DNA of 64,000 nucleotides. It comes from JAFAMS01 sp049520515 (GTDB lineage: Bacteria; Vulcanimicrobiota; Vulcanimicrobiia; Vulcanimicrobiales; Vulcanimicrobiaceae). The translations under genes were made by a program, and so were the position numbers. Numbering within the stretch: position 1 is the first letter of the stretch; every line of letters starts with the position of its first letter. Under the pieces are notes generated by a model that saw only the letters and a program-made list of their open reading frames with translations, did no database searches and was not told where the DNA came from. The stretch lies in the NCBI GenBank assembly GCA_049520515.1, contig JBEKPS010000003.1, positions 325,532-389,531 on the forward strand. Reading direction: 5' to 3'. Below are positions 16,484 through 24,880 of this stretch, in pieces.

Positions 16484-18028
16484 GTGAAGGTCGTCGCGTT
16501 TGGCGCACTACTGTCGTTTCTGTTGGGCTTCGGTGTCGCGTCGGCGAAATCGGATACCCCGGTCGTCGTCGTGCCAATCGACGATCGTCCGGTGAGTCGA
16601 CAATTGCCGATGATGCTGGGCCGGATTGCCGGAATCCCGGTGGTCGAGCCGCCACGCGGACTCATCGGCAACTATTTGACGCCCGGCGATCCGGAGGGAC
16701 TCGATCGCTGGTTGATGTCTGGTGCGACCAAGGGTGCCGATGCGTTCGTGCTGTCGAGCGACATGATGGTGTATGGCGGACTCGTCGCATCGCGCATTCC
16801 CGGCGTTCCCGCGTGGCTCGGATACTCACGTTTGCGATTCGTGACCGCACTGCGCGGCTTGCGGCCCGGCGCTCTGTTCTATGGCTTCGGCACGGTCATG
16901 CGTCTCGCGCCGACAGGTGTCCCCGCCATCGGCGATGCGGCCTCGTTCTTCGCCGCCGGTAAATCTTACGAGCTGATCACGCAGTATGCAAACGATCCGA
17001 GTCCCGAATTGGCGCAGCAGATTGGGCCGATCTTGGATACGTACATCGCGACTCGCAGGCGCAATCTCGACGTCGATTTATTCGCGCTGCAGCTCACCGC
17101 CGAAGGCGGCTTCGATCGGTTCGTCCTCGGACAAGACGATGCCGGGCCGCACGGTTTGCACATCGCGGATCTCGAATCACTCGAGCAAGCGCGCACACAC
17201 TACGGATCGGGACTCTTGCAGCGCACATCGATCGAGCCCGGAGCCGACGAGCTTGCGATGATCATGGAGGCAAAGGCGTTCGCGACGCGCGCGAATTGGG
17301 CGCCGCGGTTTACGGTTACATGGTCGCAGCCCGACGGTCCGGCCATGGTGGATTCGATCGAGTACGCTCCGTTCACGCAGATTGCGCAGGAAGTGATTGG
17401 CTCGTGCGGAGGCACCGTCGTCTCGAGCAATCCGGACATCGAGCTGTTCGTGCGCGTTCGCAACACGAATGCCGAGCAAGAGAATGCCTTCGCCGATCGA
17501 ATCGCGAGCGACGTTGCGGCCGGCAAGCTCGTGACGGTCGTCGATTTGACGTTCTTTGACGCACCGATCGCGGAGCAGCGCGCATTGGTTGAGGACTTGA
17601 TCGCGCGCAAGGTTGCGGGACGGCTGGCCGGCTTCGCATCCTGGAACACCGCCGCGAACTCGCTCGGTACCGCAATCCCCGCTGCGATTGCGGTTGGCGT
17701 CGGCAAGCGTCTCGGTACGTTTAGCAAGATCGAGCTTGCTGATTTCCTTTTGGATCGCTATATCGACGATTACGCGTTTCATGATTTTGTTCGGCCGGCG
17801 CTGAACGACGAGCTCACCCGGGACGGTATCGATCACACCTATCTGCTACCAGACGTTGCAGCTCGAACGGCGAGCGAAAACCGCGCTCTGCTTTGGCCGT
17901 ATGCCGTCGATTTGCTGGATTCGATTTTCCCCGAGTATCGCGACGGCGGTTTGACGATCATGCTGCCGTGGGATCGGACGTTCGAAACGGAGATCGACGT
18001 GCGGTTGGGTTTACGCGACCAATCGTAG
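16484..18028 (+). CDS. DUF4127 family exported protein
   Basis: 514 residues from GTG 16484. The first 22 residues form a signal peptide (MKVVAFGALLSFLLGFGVAS). Family-typical segments follow: VVVVPIDDRPVSRQLP (about 27-42), LSSDMMVYGGLVASR (about 90-104), FGTVMRLAPT (about 134), VLGQDDAGPHGLH (about 212-224) and the late GFASWNTAANSLGTAI (about 383-398). The invariant Asp, Arg and His residues look enzyme-like, but no activity is established for this family to my knowledge. It is divergent from the MATE gene and overlaps the convergent regulator by 18 bases. Confidence 0.85.
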   Translation: MKVVAFGALLSFLLGFGVASAKSDTPVVVVPIDDRPVSRQLPMMLGRIAGIPVVEPPRGLIGNYLTPGDPEGLDRWLMSGATKGADAFVLSSDMMVYGGLVASRIPGVPAWLGYSRLRFVTALRGLRPGALFYGFGTVMRLAPTGVPAIGDAASFFAAGKSYELITQYANDPSPELAQQIGPILDTYIATRRRNLDVDLFALQLTAEGGFDRFVLGQDDAGPHGLHIADLESLEQARTHYGSGLLQRTSIEPGADELAMIMEAKAFATRANWAPRFTVTWSQPDGPAMVDSIEYAPFTQIAQEVIGSCGGTVVSSNPDIELFVRVRNTNAEQENAFADRIASDVAAGKLVTVVDLTFFDAPIAEQRALVEDLIARKVAGRLAGFASWNTAANSLGTAIPAAIAVGVGKRLGTFSKIELADFLLDRYIDDYAFHDFVRPALNDELTRDGIDHTYLLPDVAARTASENRALLWPYAVDLLDSIFPEYRDGGLTIMLPWDRTFETEIDVRLGLRDQS

Positions 18029-19546
18029 GGCGAGACGCACCGTCGTGCCGTCTTCGGTTCGTTCCACTTGAACGTCATCGCTGAGCGCGTACATCAACAT
18101 AAGCCCGCGTCCGCGGTCCGAAAGCACGTTGTGTCCGGCCGGTGGCTCGAGCTTCGGCAGCCACATCCCTCGATCGCTGATCTCCACGGTAATCGAATTC
18201 GCTCGACGCCGTGCACGTAACGAGAACTCGTCGCTGCCGAGTGCTCCGGCGTGCTCGACCGCATTGTTGACGGCTTCGCCGACGGCGACTTGAAGATCGA
18301 AACTTCGGTCCTCGTCGATACCGGATTCGCTGAGAAAGCGCCTAACGATGTGGCGCGCGCGACGGGCCGAAGCCGGCGTAGCCGGCAGGTTCACGTCGAT
18401 CTCGCGCAAGGGGACGTGCGACGTCGAAACCGTGAGCACGGCGATGTCGTCACGCTGGCGTCCGACGATCGTGCTTGCGACGAGCGAAAGTGCCGAACGC
18501 TGTTGCGTCCCTCGAGCCTGCCGCGAAAGCGCGGCCTTCATGCGCTCCTCGGCGGCTTCCAAATCGCGATCCGATTCGATCAAGCCGTCGGTGTAGAACG
18601 CGAGAATCGATCCGGGAGAAAGCGCGACCGTACGTGTCTCCCATCCGGCTGCCTCGCCCGTGCCGAATCCGATGCCGAGCGGAATACCGACTCCTTCCAG
18701 CACGCGGACGGTTCCGTCCGACGATGCCAGAAACGGCGGCGAGTGTCCGGCCGACGCATAGCTCAATCGCAACGTGAGCCGGTCCAGAATCGCAAACATT
18801 GCCGTGACCATCGTCTTTGTATCGGAGAGCTCAACGGCCGCGTTTGCGTGATATAAGACGCGCGCAGGCTCGAGCTCTTCAATTGCGGCCGAGCGCAGCG
18901 CCTCGCGCACGCGGCCCATCAGAACTGCGGCTTCGAGTCCGTGACCGCCAACGTCGCCGATAGAGAACGCAATGCGGTCGTCGCCAAGATCGAATGCATC
19001 GTACCAATCACCGCCGACATTGGCTTCATTTGTATCCGGCTGATAGACGGCATCCAGCGATAGGCCGGGCACATGCGGCAGCGTTGGCGGAAGAAGCGCG
19101 CGCTGGAGCGTATCGGCGATCCGCCGCTCGCGCTGATAAAGTTCGGCGTACGCTTCCTCGCTGCGCTTTTGATGATTGATGTCGGTGCATGTTCCGAACC
19201 AACGCGCGATGCGGCCTTGCTTGTCGCGCACGGGATTGGCTCGCGTGAGAAACCAGCGATACTCACCGTCGTGCCTGCGAAAGCGCAGCTCTGCTTCGAA
19301 CGCGCTACCGAGTAAGATGGCCGTCCGCCAATTGTGGAGCGTGTCGGTAAAATCGTCAGGATGAACGGCCCGCAACCAGCCCTCAGCAAGCGATTGCTCG
19401 CGATCCATGCCGCTATAGTCATACCAGCGTTGATTGAAAAAGATGGCGTAGCCGTTCGGTCGCGTCGCCCACACAATCGTCGGCAGCGCTTCTGCGATTT
19501 GCCGCCACTCAGGAAGGTGCGGGCTGCCGCTTATATTCGCTGGCAT
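18011..19546 (-). CDS. PAS-SpoIIE phosphatase-HATPase partner-switching regulator
   Basis: 511 residues, three modules. A PAS domain (about 10-125; FFNQRWYDYSGM, FGTCTDIN) senses a signal. A SpoIIE/PP2C phosphatase (about 145-365) has the metal motifs GGDWYDAFDL, GDVGGHGLEA, SAGHSPPF and FYTDGLIESD, with DDIAVL at its end. A C-terminal RsbW-like GHKL kinase (about 385-510) shows VGEAVNNAVEHAGA and DRGRGLMLMYAL. It can in principle both dephosphorylate and phosphorylate a STAS antagonist. It ends the long leftward operon and its 5' end overlaps mce by 16 bases. Confidence 0.9.
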   Translation of the reverse strand: MPANISGSPHLPEWRQIAEALPTIVWATRPNGYAIFFNQRWYDYSGMDREQSLAEGWLRAVHPDDFTDTLHNWRTAILLGSAFEAELRFRRHDGEYRWFLTRANPVRDKQGRIARWFGTCTDINHQKRSEEAYAELYQRERRIADTLQRALLPPTLPHVPGLSLDAVYQPDTNEANVGGDWYDAFDLGDDRIAFSIGDVGGHGLEAAVLMGRVREALRSAAIEELEPARVLYHANAAVELSDTKTMVTAMFAILDRLTLRLSYASAGHSPPFLASSDGTVRVLEGVGIPLGIGFGTGEAAGWETRTVALSPGSILAFYTDGLIESDRDLEAAEERMKAALSRQARGTQQRSALSLVASTIVGRQRDDIAVLTVSTSHVPLREIDVNLPATPASARRARHIVRRFLSESGIDEDRSFDLQVAVGEAVNNAVEHAGALGSDEFSLRARRRANSITVEISDRGMWLPKLEPPAGHNVLSDRGRGLMLMYALSDDVQVERTEDGTTVRLALRLVA

Positions 19547-19935
19547 AACTCGATCAAGACCCCGCCGGTCGACTTTGGATGCAGGAACGCAATAAGATTT
19601 CCATGAGCACCCTTGCGCGGCGCCTGATCGAGCAGTTGGATTCCGGCGCCTTGAAGGCGCGACAATTCAGCCGGTAAATCCGGAACTCGATACGCAGTGT
19701 GGTGCAGTTTCGTCGACGCGTCTCCTCGGTAACGTGCGATCGCGGAGCTTGGATCGAGAGGACGTAGCAGTTCGATGACCGCGTCCCCGGCGCGCAAGCC
19801 AACCGCCTCAACGCCTTGATCTGCAATTGTTTCGCGGTAAACTTGCTCGAATCCCAAAACGTCGATGTAAAGCTTTAGCGTAGCGTCGAGATCGGCGACG
19901 ACGATCGCGACGTGGTCAATTGGATACGAATTCAT
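19531..19935 (-). CDS. mce: Methylmalonyl-CoA epimerase
   Basis: 134 residues from ATG 19935 (MNSYPIDHVAIVV). Glyoxalase/VOC fold: IDHVAIVVADLDATLKLY at the start, AVIELLRPLDPSSAIARY mid-way, LHHTAYRVPDL (metal His) and the terminal GGVLIELCQ (metal Glu). Interconverts (S)- and (R)-methylmalonyl-CoA, linking propionyl-CoA carboxylase to the mutase. It starts 4 bases after the mutase stop, so it is clearly co-transcribed. Confidence 0.93.
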   Translation of the reverse strand: MNSYPIDHVAIVVADLDATLKLYIDVLGFEQVYRETIADQGVEAVGLRAGDAVIELLRPLDPSSAIARYRGDASTKLHHTAYRVPDLPAELSRLQGAGIQLLDQAPRKGAHGNLIAFLHPKSTGGVLIELCQRI

Positions 19936-19939
19936 ACAT

Positions 19940-21514
19940 TTACACTGCGACCTCGCCGCCGGTATACCGTCCGAAGACGCCGCGCAGCACGTTGGAGATT
20001 TCACCGACGGTCGCGCCCGCATCGAGCGCTTCGACAAACGTCGGCATCAGATTCGCTGTCCCTTGCGCCGCAGCAAGAACGTCGTCGAGTCGTGCTTCGA
20101 CGCGCGTCGCGTCGCGCTCGGCACGATAACGCTGCACGTTGGCGATTTGATCGCGCTCGAGCGAGGCATCGACCCGATGCAAATGCACGGGCGCGTCATT
20201 CTTCGAATCCGTGAACGCGTTGACGCCCACGACGACTTGTTTGCCCTCTTCGATGGCGAGTTGGGCGCGATATGCGGACTCCGCAATCCGAGCCTGCATC
20301 CAGCCGCTCTCAATTGCGCTTACGCTGCCGCCTTGACGGTCGACTTCCGCGATGAGCTCGGTCGCTCGCTCGAGGATCTCACGTGTTAGCGCTTCGACGT
20401 AATACGAGCCGGCGATCGGATCGACGACGTCGGCGACGCCGCTTTCGAAGGCGATGATCTGTTGCGTGCGCAGTGCAGTCCGAACCGACTCCTCGGTCGG
20501 CAGTGCGAGCGCCTCGTCCTTGGCATTCGTATGGAGCGACTGCGTGCCGCCCAATACGGCCGCCAGCGCCTGAATCGTGACGCGGACGATATTGTTCTCG
20601 GGCTCTTGGGCAGTGAGCGTCGAGCCTCCGGTTTGCGTATGAAAACGCAGCATCTGAGAGCGCGCATCGTTCGACTTGAATTCATCGCGCACGATTGTAG
20701 CCCAAAGCTCGCGAGCTGCGCGGAATTTTGCGATCTCTTCGAAGAAATCGTTGTGTGAATTCCAGAAGAAGGAGATCCGCGGTGCAACGTCTTCGACGCC
20801 GAGCCCGCTTTCGAGCGCAGCGCGAAGATATGCTTTCGCATTTGAAAGCGTGAACGCGACCTCTTCGACGGCGGTCGAGCCGGCTTCGCGGATGTGATAG
20901 CCCGAGATCGAGATCGTGTTCCACTGCGGAACTTCACGCGCGCAATATGCCATGACATCGGTGACGAGCCGCATCGAGGGCCGCGGCGGAAACATGTAGG
21001 TCCCGCGCGCCGCGTACTCTTTGAGCACGTCGTTTTGGATCGTTCCGCCGAGTTGGTCGAAGGGAACACCGCGCCGCCGTGCGACGACGAGATACGTGGC
21101 CAAGATGATCGAAGCCGGCGCATTGATCGTCATCGAGACGGTGACTTTATCGAGTGGAATATCGGCGAAGAGGCGGTCTGTATCGGCAGCGGCGTCGATC
21201 GCAACGCCGACTTTCCCGACCTCGCCGCGCGCCTCGGGCGCGTCCGAATCGTAGCCGAGCTGCGTCGGAAGGTCGAACGCTACCGAGAGTCCGGTCGTCC
21301 CTTGCGAAAGCAGATAGCGATAGCGCGCGTTTGATTCCGCAGCGGTGCCGAAGCCGGCGTACTGCCGCATCGTCCACAAGCGGCCGCGATACATGTCGGA
21401 GCGGATACCGCGGGTAAACGGAAACGAGCCGGGTGCCGCTGCTTCGGGCGGTGCGTCGCTTGCATCGTATACCGGTTCGAGAGGGATCCCGCTCGCGTTG
21501 GATTCGCGTGCCAT
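19940..21514 (-). CDS. Methylmalonyl-CoA mutase, catalytic (large) subunit
   Basis: 524 residues. Carbon-skeleton rearrangement of (R)-methylmalonyl-CoA to succinyl-CoA. The TIM-barrel substrate domain is complete: RQYAGFGTAAESNARYRYLL (with the catalytic Tyr), GLSVAFDLPTQLGYDSD, PQWNTISISGYHIREAGS, FRAARELWA, and LRFHTQTGGSTLTAQEPENN. The C-terminal cobalamin-binding domain (DxHxxG...GG) is absent, so a separate B12-binding subunit must exist elsewhere. Related acyl-CoA mutases (isobutyryl- or ethylmalonyl-type) share this architecture, but the pccA, pccB and mce neighbours support methylmalonyl-CoA. It starts 1 base after the carboxylase stop. Confidence 0.9.
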   Translation of the reverse strand: MARESNASGIPLEPVYDASDAPPEAAAPGSFPFTRGIRSDMYRGRLWTMRQYAGFGTAAESNARYRYLLSQGTTGLSVAFDLPTQLGYDSDAPEARGEVGKVGVAIDAAADTDRLFADIPLDKVTVSMTINAPASIILATYLVVARRRGVPFDQLGGTIQNDVLKEYAARGTYMFPPRPSMRLVTDVMAYCAREVPQWNTISISGYHIREAGSTAVEEVAFTLSNAKAYLRAALESGLGVEDVAPRISFFWNSHNDFFEEIAKFRAARELWATIVRDEFKSNDARSQMLRFHTQTGGSTLTAQEPENNIVRVTIQALAAVLGGTQSLHTNAKDEALALPTEESVRTALRTQQIIAFESGVADVVDPIAGSYYVEALTREILERATELIAEVDRQGGSVSAIESGWMQARIAESAYRAQLAIEEGKQVVVGVNAFTDSKNDAPVHLHRVDASLERDQIANVQRYRAERDATRVEARLDDVLAAAQGTANLMPTFVEALDAGATVGEISNVLRGVFGRYTGGEVAV

Positions 21515-21515
21515 A

Positions 21516-23258
21516 TCAGTTGAAGGTTACCAGTATGGCACCGGTTTCGACAGTTTGTCCTGAACTGACCTTGACGTCAGCGACGGTCCCAGCGCGCGGC
21601 GAGCGGATTTCGTTCATCATCTTCATGGCCTCGATCACGGCCACCAGCGCTCCCGACTCGACCTCGTCGCCCGGCTTGACCTTGACCTCGACGACGACCC
21701 CGTGCATCGGCGCGACGACCGCGTTCTCACTTGAGGCCGCTTTGCCGCTGCGGCTTTCGAGTTTTGGCGGGCGGCGCCGGGTTGCAGCGGCACTCGTTGC
21801 CTGTGGCCGATCCAGCATCCGTACGCGAAAGAGTTTACCGTTGACCTCGACGCGTACGACGGCATCCTCAGTTGACTCAATCTTAGCGCTCGGAGCCGCT
21901 GCGGGCGTATCGATGTTCAGCGAGGCAGCAAACGGTTCGAGCGTCGCGGTTCCGTACGTTGCATCACGCACCGACGGTTCGTCCACGAGTGCCCGCAGAA
22001 GTGGAATCGTCGTTGCGACGCCTTCCACGATGAACTCGTCGAGCGCGCGTCGCAAGCGCGCGCGCGCAGTCTCGCGTGTCGGCGCCCAGACGACGAGCTT
22101 TGCGATCAGCGAATCGTAGTCGGGTGTGATCGTCATGCCGCCGAAAGCAGCCGAGTCGACGCGAATTCCCGGGCCGCCCGGTTCACGATAGCGCGTGATC
22201 GTCCCGGGGGCGGGTGCAAAGTTGTTGGCCGGATCTTCGGCGTTGACGCGCACTTCAATCGAGTGACCGCGTAGCTCGATCGCATCTTGCTTGTAGCCGA
22301 GTTGCTCGCCGGCCGCGACGCGGATTTGCTCGCGCACGAGGTCGAGTCCGGAGATCATCTCACTGACCGTGTGCTCGACCTGAATGCGTGTGTTCATCTC
22401 GAGGAAGAAGAACTCGTCGCCGGCGACGAGACACTCGATCGTCCCGGCACTGTCATAACCAATCGCTTCTGCGGCGCGTAAACCGGCCTGGCGCAACCCG
22501 TGACGGACTTTCTCGCTGACTCGGGCCGGCGTTTCTTCCCAAACCTTTTGGTGACGACGCTGCAGCGAGCAATCGCGTTCACCGACGTGCACGACGTTGC
22601 CGTGCTTATCCGCTAGGACTTGCAGCTCGACGTGCTTCGGATTGTCGAGATAGCGCTCGGCATAAATCGTCGAATCCTTGAAATAAGCTTCGGCTTCACG
22701 CTTCGCGACCGTCAGTGCCGATTCGATTTCATCGAGCGTGCGCGCGACGCGCAAACCTTTCCCGCCGCCGCCGGCCGCCGCTTTGAGCGCAAGCGGTAAT
22801 CCGAATTCTTTGGCGGCGCGCTTCGCATCTTCGAGATCTTTTATAGGTTCGAGCTTCCCGGGGACGACGGGAACGCCGGCCTTGACCATCGCGGCCCGCG
22901 CACGCAATTTATCACCCATGGCGTCGATGGCGTCCGGATGCGGACCAACCCACACGAGGCCGGCCGCGATCACGCTGCGCGCGAAGTTTGCATTCTCCGC
23001 GAAGAATCCGTAGCCGGGATGCACTGCATCGGCCCCGGCACGTTTTGCGACGTCGAGAATCTTCTCGGCGTTCAAGTAGCTTTGCGACGGTGACGATCCA
23101 CCCAGCGCGTATGCCTCATCGGCGTAGCGCACGTGCAGTGCGTCACGATCGGGATCGCTGTAGACGGCAACCGTTGCGATACCCATCTCTTTGGCGGTGC
23201 GCATCACACGCAGCGCAATCTCGCCGCGGTTAGCGACTAAGAGCTTCGTTATCGTCAT
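21516..23258 (-). CDS. Acyl-CoA (propionyl-CoA) carboxylase alpha subunit, biotin carboxylase-BCCP
   Basis: 580 residues from ATG 23258 (MTITKLLVANRGEIALR). The ATP-grasp biotin carboxylase domain spans about 1-450: the glycine-rich KAAAGGGGKGLRV loop, RDCSLQRRHQK, FLEMNTRIQVEHTVSEMISG. After a linker, a biotinyl carrier domain ends the chain with VIEAMKMMNEIRSPRAG, where Lys of the AMKM motif carries biotin. Carboxylates biotin with bicarbonate for the PccB-type subunit encoded at 29200-30714. It overlaps the small epsilon-like gene upstream and is followed immediately by the mutase. Confidence 0.93.
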   Translation of the reverse strand: MTITKLLVANRGEIALRVMRTAKEMGIATVAVYSDPDRDALHVRYADEAYALGGSSPSQSYLNAEKILDVAKRAGADAVHPGYGFFAENANFARSVIAAGLVWVGPHPDAIDAMGDKLRARAAMVKAGVPVVPGKLEPIKDLEDAKRAAKEFGLPLALKAAAGGGGKGLRVARTLDEIESALTVAKREAEAYFKDSTIYAERYLDNPKHVELQVLADKHGNVVHVGERDCSLQRRHQKVWEETPARVSEKVRHGLRQAGLRAAEAIGYDSAGTIECLVAGDEFFFLEMNTRIQVEHTVSEMISGLDLVREQIRVAAGEQLGYKQDAIELRGHSIEVRVNAEDPANNFAPAPGTITRYREPGGPGIRVDSAAFGGMTITPDYDSLIAKLVVWAPTRETARARLRRALDEFIVEGVATTIPLLRALVDEPSVRDATYGTATLEPFAASLNIDTPAAAPSAKIESTEDAVVRVEVNGKLFRVRMLDRPQATSAAATRRRPPKLESRSGKAASSENAVVAPMHGVVVEVKVKPGDEVESGALVAVIEAMKMMNEIRSPRAGTVADVKVSSGQTVETGAILVTFN

Positions 23259-23394
23259 CGTATTGACGGCCGGACATTTTCCATCGCGATTGAACAACGA
23301 TCGATGCGGGTTGCTCCTCGGACTCGCGCAGCACGATCATGATCGCCGCGGCTTCGTCGTCAGTCGGCGTGGGCGTGATCTGGGGATCGCTCAA
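23230..23394 (-). CDS. Small acyl-CoA carboxylase epsilon-like subunit (short ORF)
   Basis: A 54-codon frame starts at TTG 23394, overlapping the fabI stop as TTGA, and ends 29 bases inside pccA. The peptide has the epsilon-subunit style: TPTPTDDEAAAIMIVLRESE, a linker, then SRWKMSGRQYDDD. Actinobacterial-type carboxylases use such small basic or aromatic-tailed subunits to tie alpha and beta rings together, and they are encoded next to the carboxylase. The tight overlaps on both sides and the pattern support a real gene, although it is short and the assignment is from pattern memory only. Confidence 0.5.
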   Translation of the reverse strand: MSDPQITPTPTDDEAAAIMIVLRESEEQPASIVVQSRWKMSGRQYDDDNEALSR

Positions 23395-24179
23395 GTCGAT
23401 TTCTGCTCTAAGGTCATCCCCATCGCATGGTAGCCGGCATCGACGAAGTGAACGTCCGCGGTTACGGCTTTCGAGAGATCGCTCGCGAGATAGACGGCGG
23501 TGTTGCCGACGTCTTCCGCGGTGACGTTACGATGCAGCGGTGCTGCCGCTCCGACCGCGTCGAGCATCGATGAGAAGCCTTTAACTTGGCGCGAGCTCGC
23601 GGTCTTGATCGGTCCCGCCGAGATCGCGTTGACGCGAATACCGCGCTCGCCGAGATCGAAGGCAAGATAGCGGACGATCGACTCGAGCGCCGCTTTCGCG
23701 ATCCCCGCGATATTGTAGTTCGGGACGATCGACGTCGATCCGTAGTACGTCAACGCCATGATGCTGGCGCTATCGCGCAGTGTCGTGCGCAGCGCGCCGA
23801 CCAGCGCGATCAGCGAATACGACGAGATATCGAGTGCAAGCGAAAAGCCGGCGCGCGATGTATCGTACACTTTTCCGGCGAGATCTTCTTTGCGGACGAA
23901 CGCGATCGAATGAACGAGCGCATCAAGTCCGCCGAGCTCACGATCGACGTCGGCAGCAAGACGCTGTAAATCGTCGTCCGACGTCACGTCGCACGGCCAG
24001 CACGGGCCGCCGCCGAGTTCGGCCGCCAGCTTGCGCACTTCGTCTTCGACGCGTTCGCCTTGATAAATGAAAGACAGGCGTGCGCCGTGCTCGTGCAGCG
24101 CGCGCGCAATCCCGGTCGCAATCGACCAGCGGTTTGCGACGCCGGTGACGAGCGCCGTCTTGCCCTCTAAGAGTTTCAC
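23391..24179 (-). CDS. fabI: Enoyl-[acyl-carrier-protein] reductase (NADH)
   Basis: 262 residues from GTG 24179 (VKLLEGKTALVTGVAN); an ATG at 24209 within the previous gene is possible. Short-chain dehydrogenase fold of FabI type: GVANRWSIATGIARALHEHG binding loop, HSIAFVRKEDL (about 93-103), and the catalytic YYGSTSIVPNYNIAGIAKAA region (Tyr-x6-Lys). Reduces trans-2-enoyl-ACP, the last step of fatty acid elongation and the triclosan target. It lies unusually inside a catabolic acyl-CoA operon, 8 bases after the CoA-transferase beta gene. Confidence 0.92.
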   Translation of the reverse strand: MKLLEGKTALVTGVANRWSIATGIARALHEHGARLSFIYQGERVEDEVRKLAAELGGGPCWPCDVTSDDDLQRLAADVDRELGGLDALVHSIAFVRKEDLAGKVYDTSRAGFSLALDISSYSLIALVGALRTTLRDSASIMALTYYGSTSIVPNYNIAGIAKAALESIVRYLAFDLGERGIRVNAISAGPIKTASSRQVKGFSSMLDAVGAAAPLHRNVTAEDVGNTAVYLASDLSKAVTADVHFVDAGYHAMGMTLEQKST

Positions 24180-24187
24180 AGCGGCGA

Positions 24188-24880
24188 TTATTGCGAGGCG
24201 CCCGTCCAAAATCCCGTGGGATCGGCCCTTCGGATCGCTTCCATCTCCGCATCGCTGGGTTCCGCCGTGACCGTCGCGGCCTCGAAGTCCAGCGCAAATC
24301 CGGTCTCACCCGTGACACGTGCGCGCGTAACGCCGGGGTGCAGCGAAACGACGCGCGGCGGACCCGAATTCAGCGCGAACACGCCCAGCGTCGTGATCAG
24401 CGTAACCGCGCCTTTCGGGTGCGACGTGATGTAGTCGACGCGCTCTACAAAGCGACGGCGTTCGTGCTCCATGATGAATACACAGCGTTGCGCGTGTGCG
24501 GCGATATCCGAGCCGCCGCCGGAACCCGGAAGCCGGGTAGCTCCAACCTGCGTCGTATTGAGATTACCGAGCGCATCAACCTCGGCGCCCCCCAGGAATC
24601 CGACGTTCACGCGTCCGCGTTGCAGCATTCCCATGACGTCGATCAAGGTCGTTGCGAACGTGGCGTCGCGCTGATTCGGCCCGTCACCCATCGTAACGAC
24701 GGTGTCGTGTGCCGGAACTTCGCGGATCAAACCGTTCTCGAACAATCCGACGGCGCCGGGCGCATGCGTGTATTTAGCGACGGCAAAACCAATCAGCGGA
24801 AGACGCATCCCCGCGAACACGACGTCGTGATCCTCGATCTGTCGCGCGGCCGCGATGACCATCAGCGTTCGCGCATTCAC
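24188..24880 (-). CDS. CoA-transferase beta subunit (GctB/IpdB-like)
   Basis: 230 residues from GTG 24880, overlapping the alpha stop as GTGA. Family I CoA-transferase beta fold with VVFAGMRLPLIGFAVA, LFENGLIREVP (position of the catalytic Glu in GctB-like enzymes), MGMLQRGRVNVGFLGGAEVD and GNLNTT. Together with the alpha gene it would move CoA between carboxylic acids or, as IpdAB does, hydrolyse a ring-derived acyl-CoA. Given the benzoate-CoA-ligase and epoxidase neighbours, a role in aromatic or ring-cleavage acid metabolism is the best guess. Confidence 0.85.
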   Translation of the reverse strand: MNARTLMVIAAARQIEDHDVVFAGMRLPLIGFAVAKYTHAPGAVGLFENGLIREVPAHDTVVTMGDGPNQRDATFATTLIDVMGMLQRGRVNVGFLGGAEVDALGNLNTTQVGATRLPGSGGGSDIAAHAQRCVFIMEHERRRFVERVDYITSHPKGAVTLITTLGVFALNSGPPRVVSLHPGVTRARVTGETGFALDFEAATVTAEPSDAEMEAIRRADPTGFWTGASQ

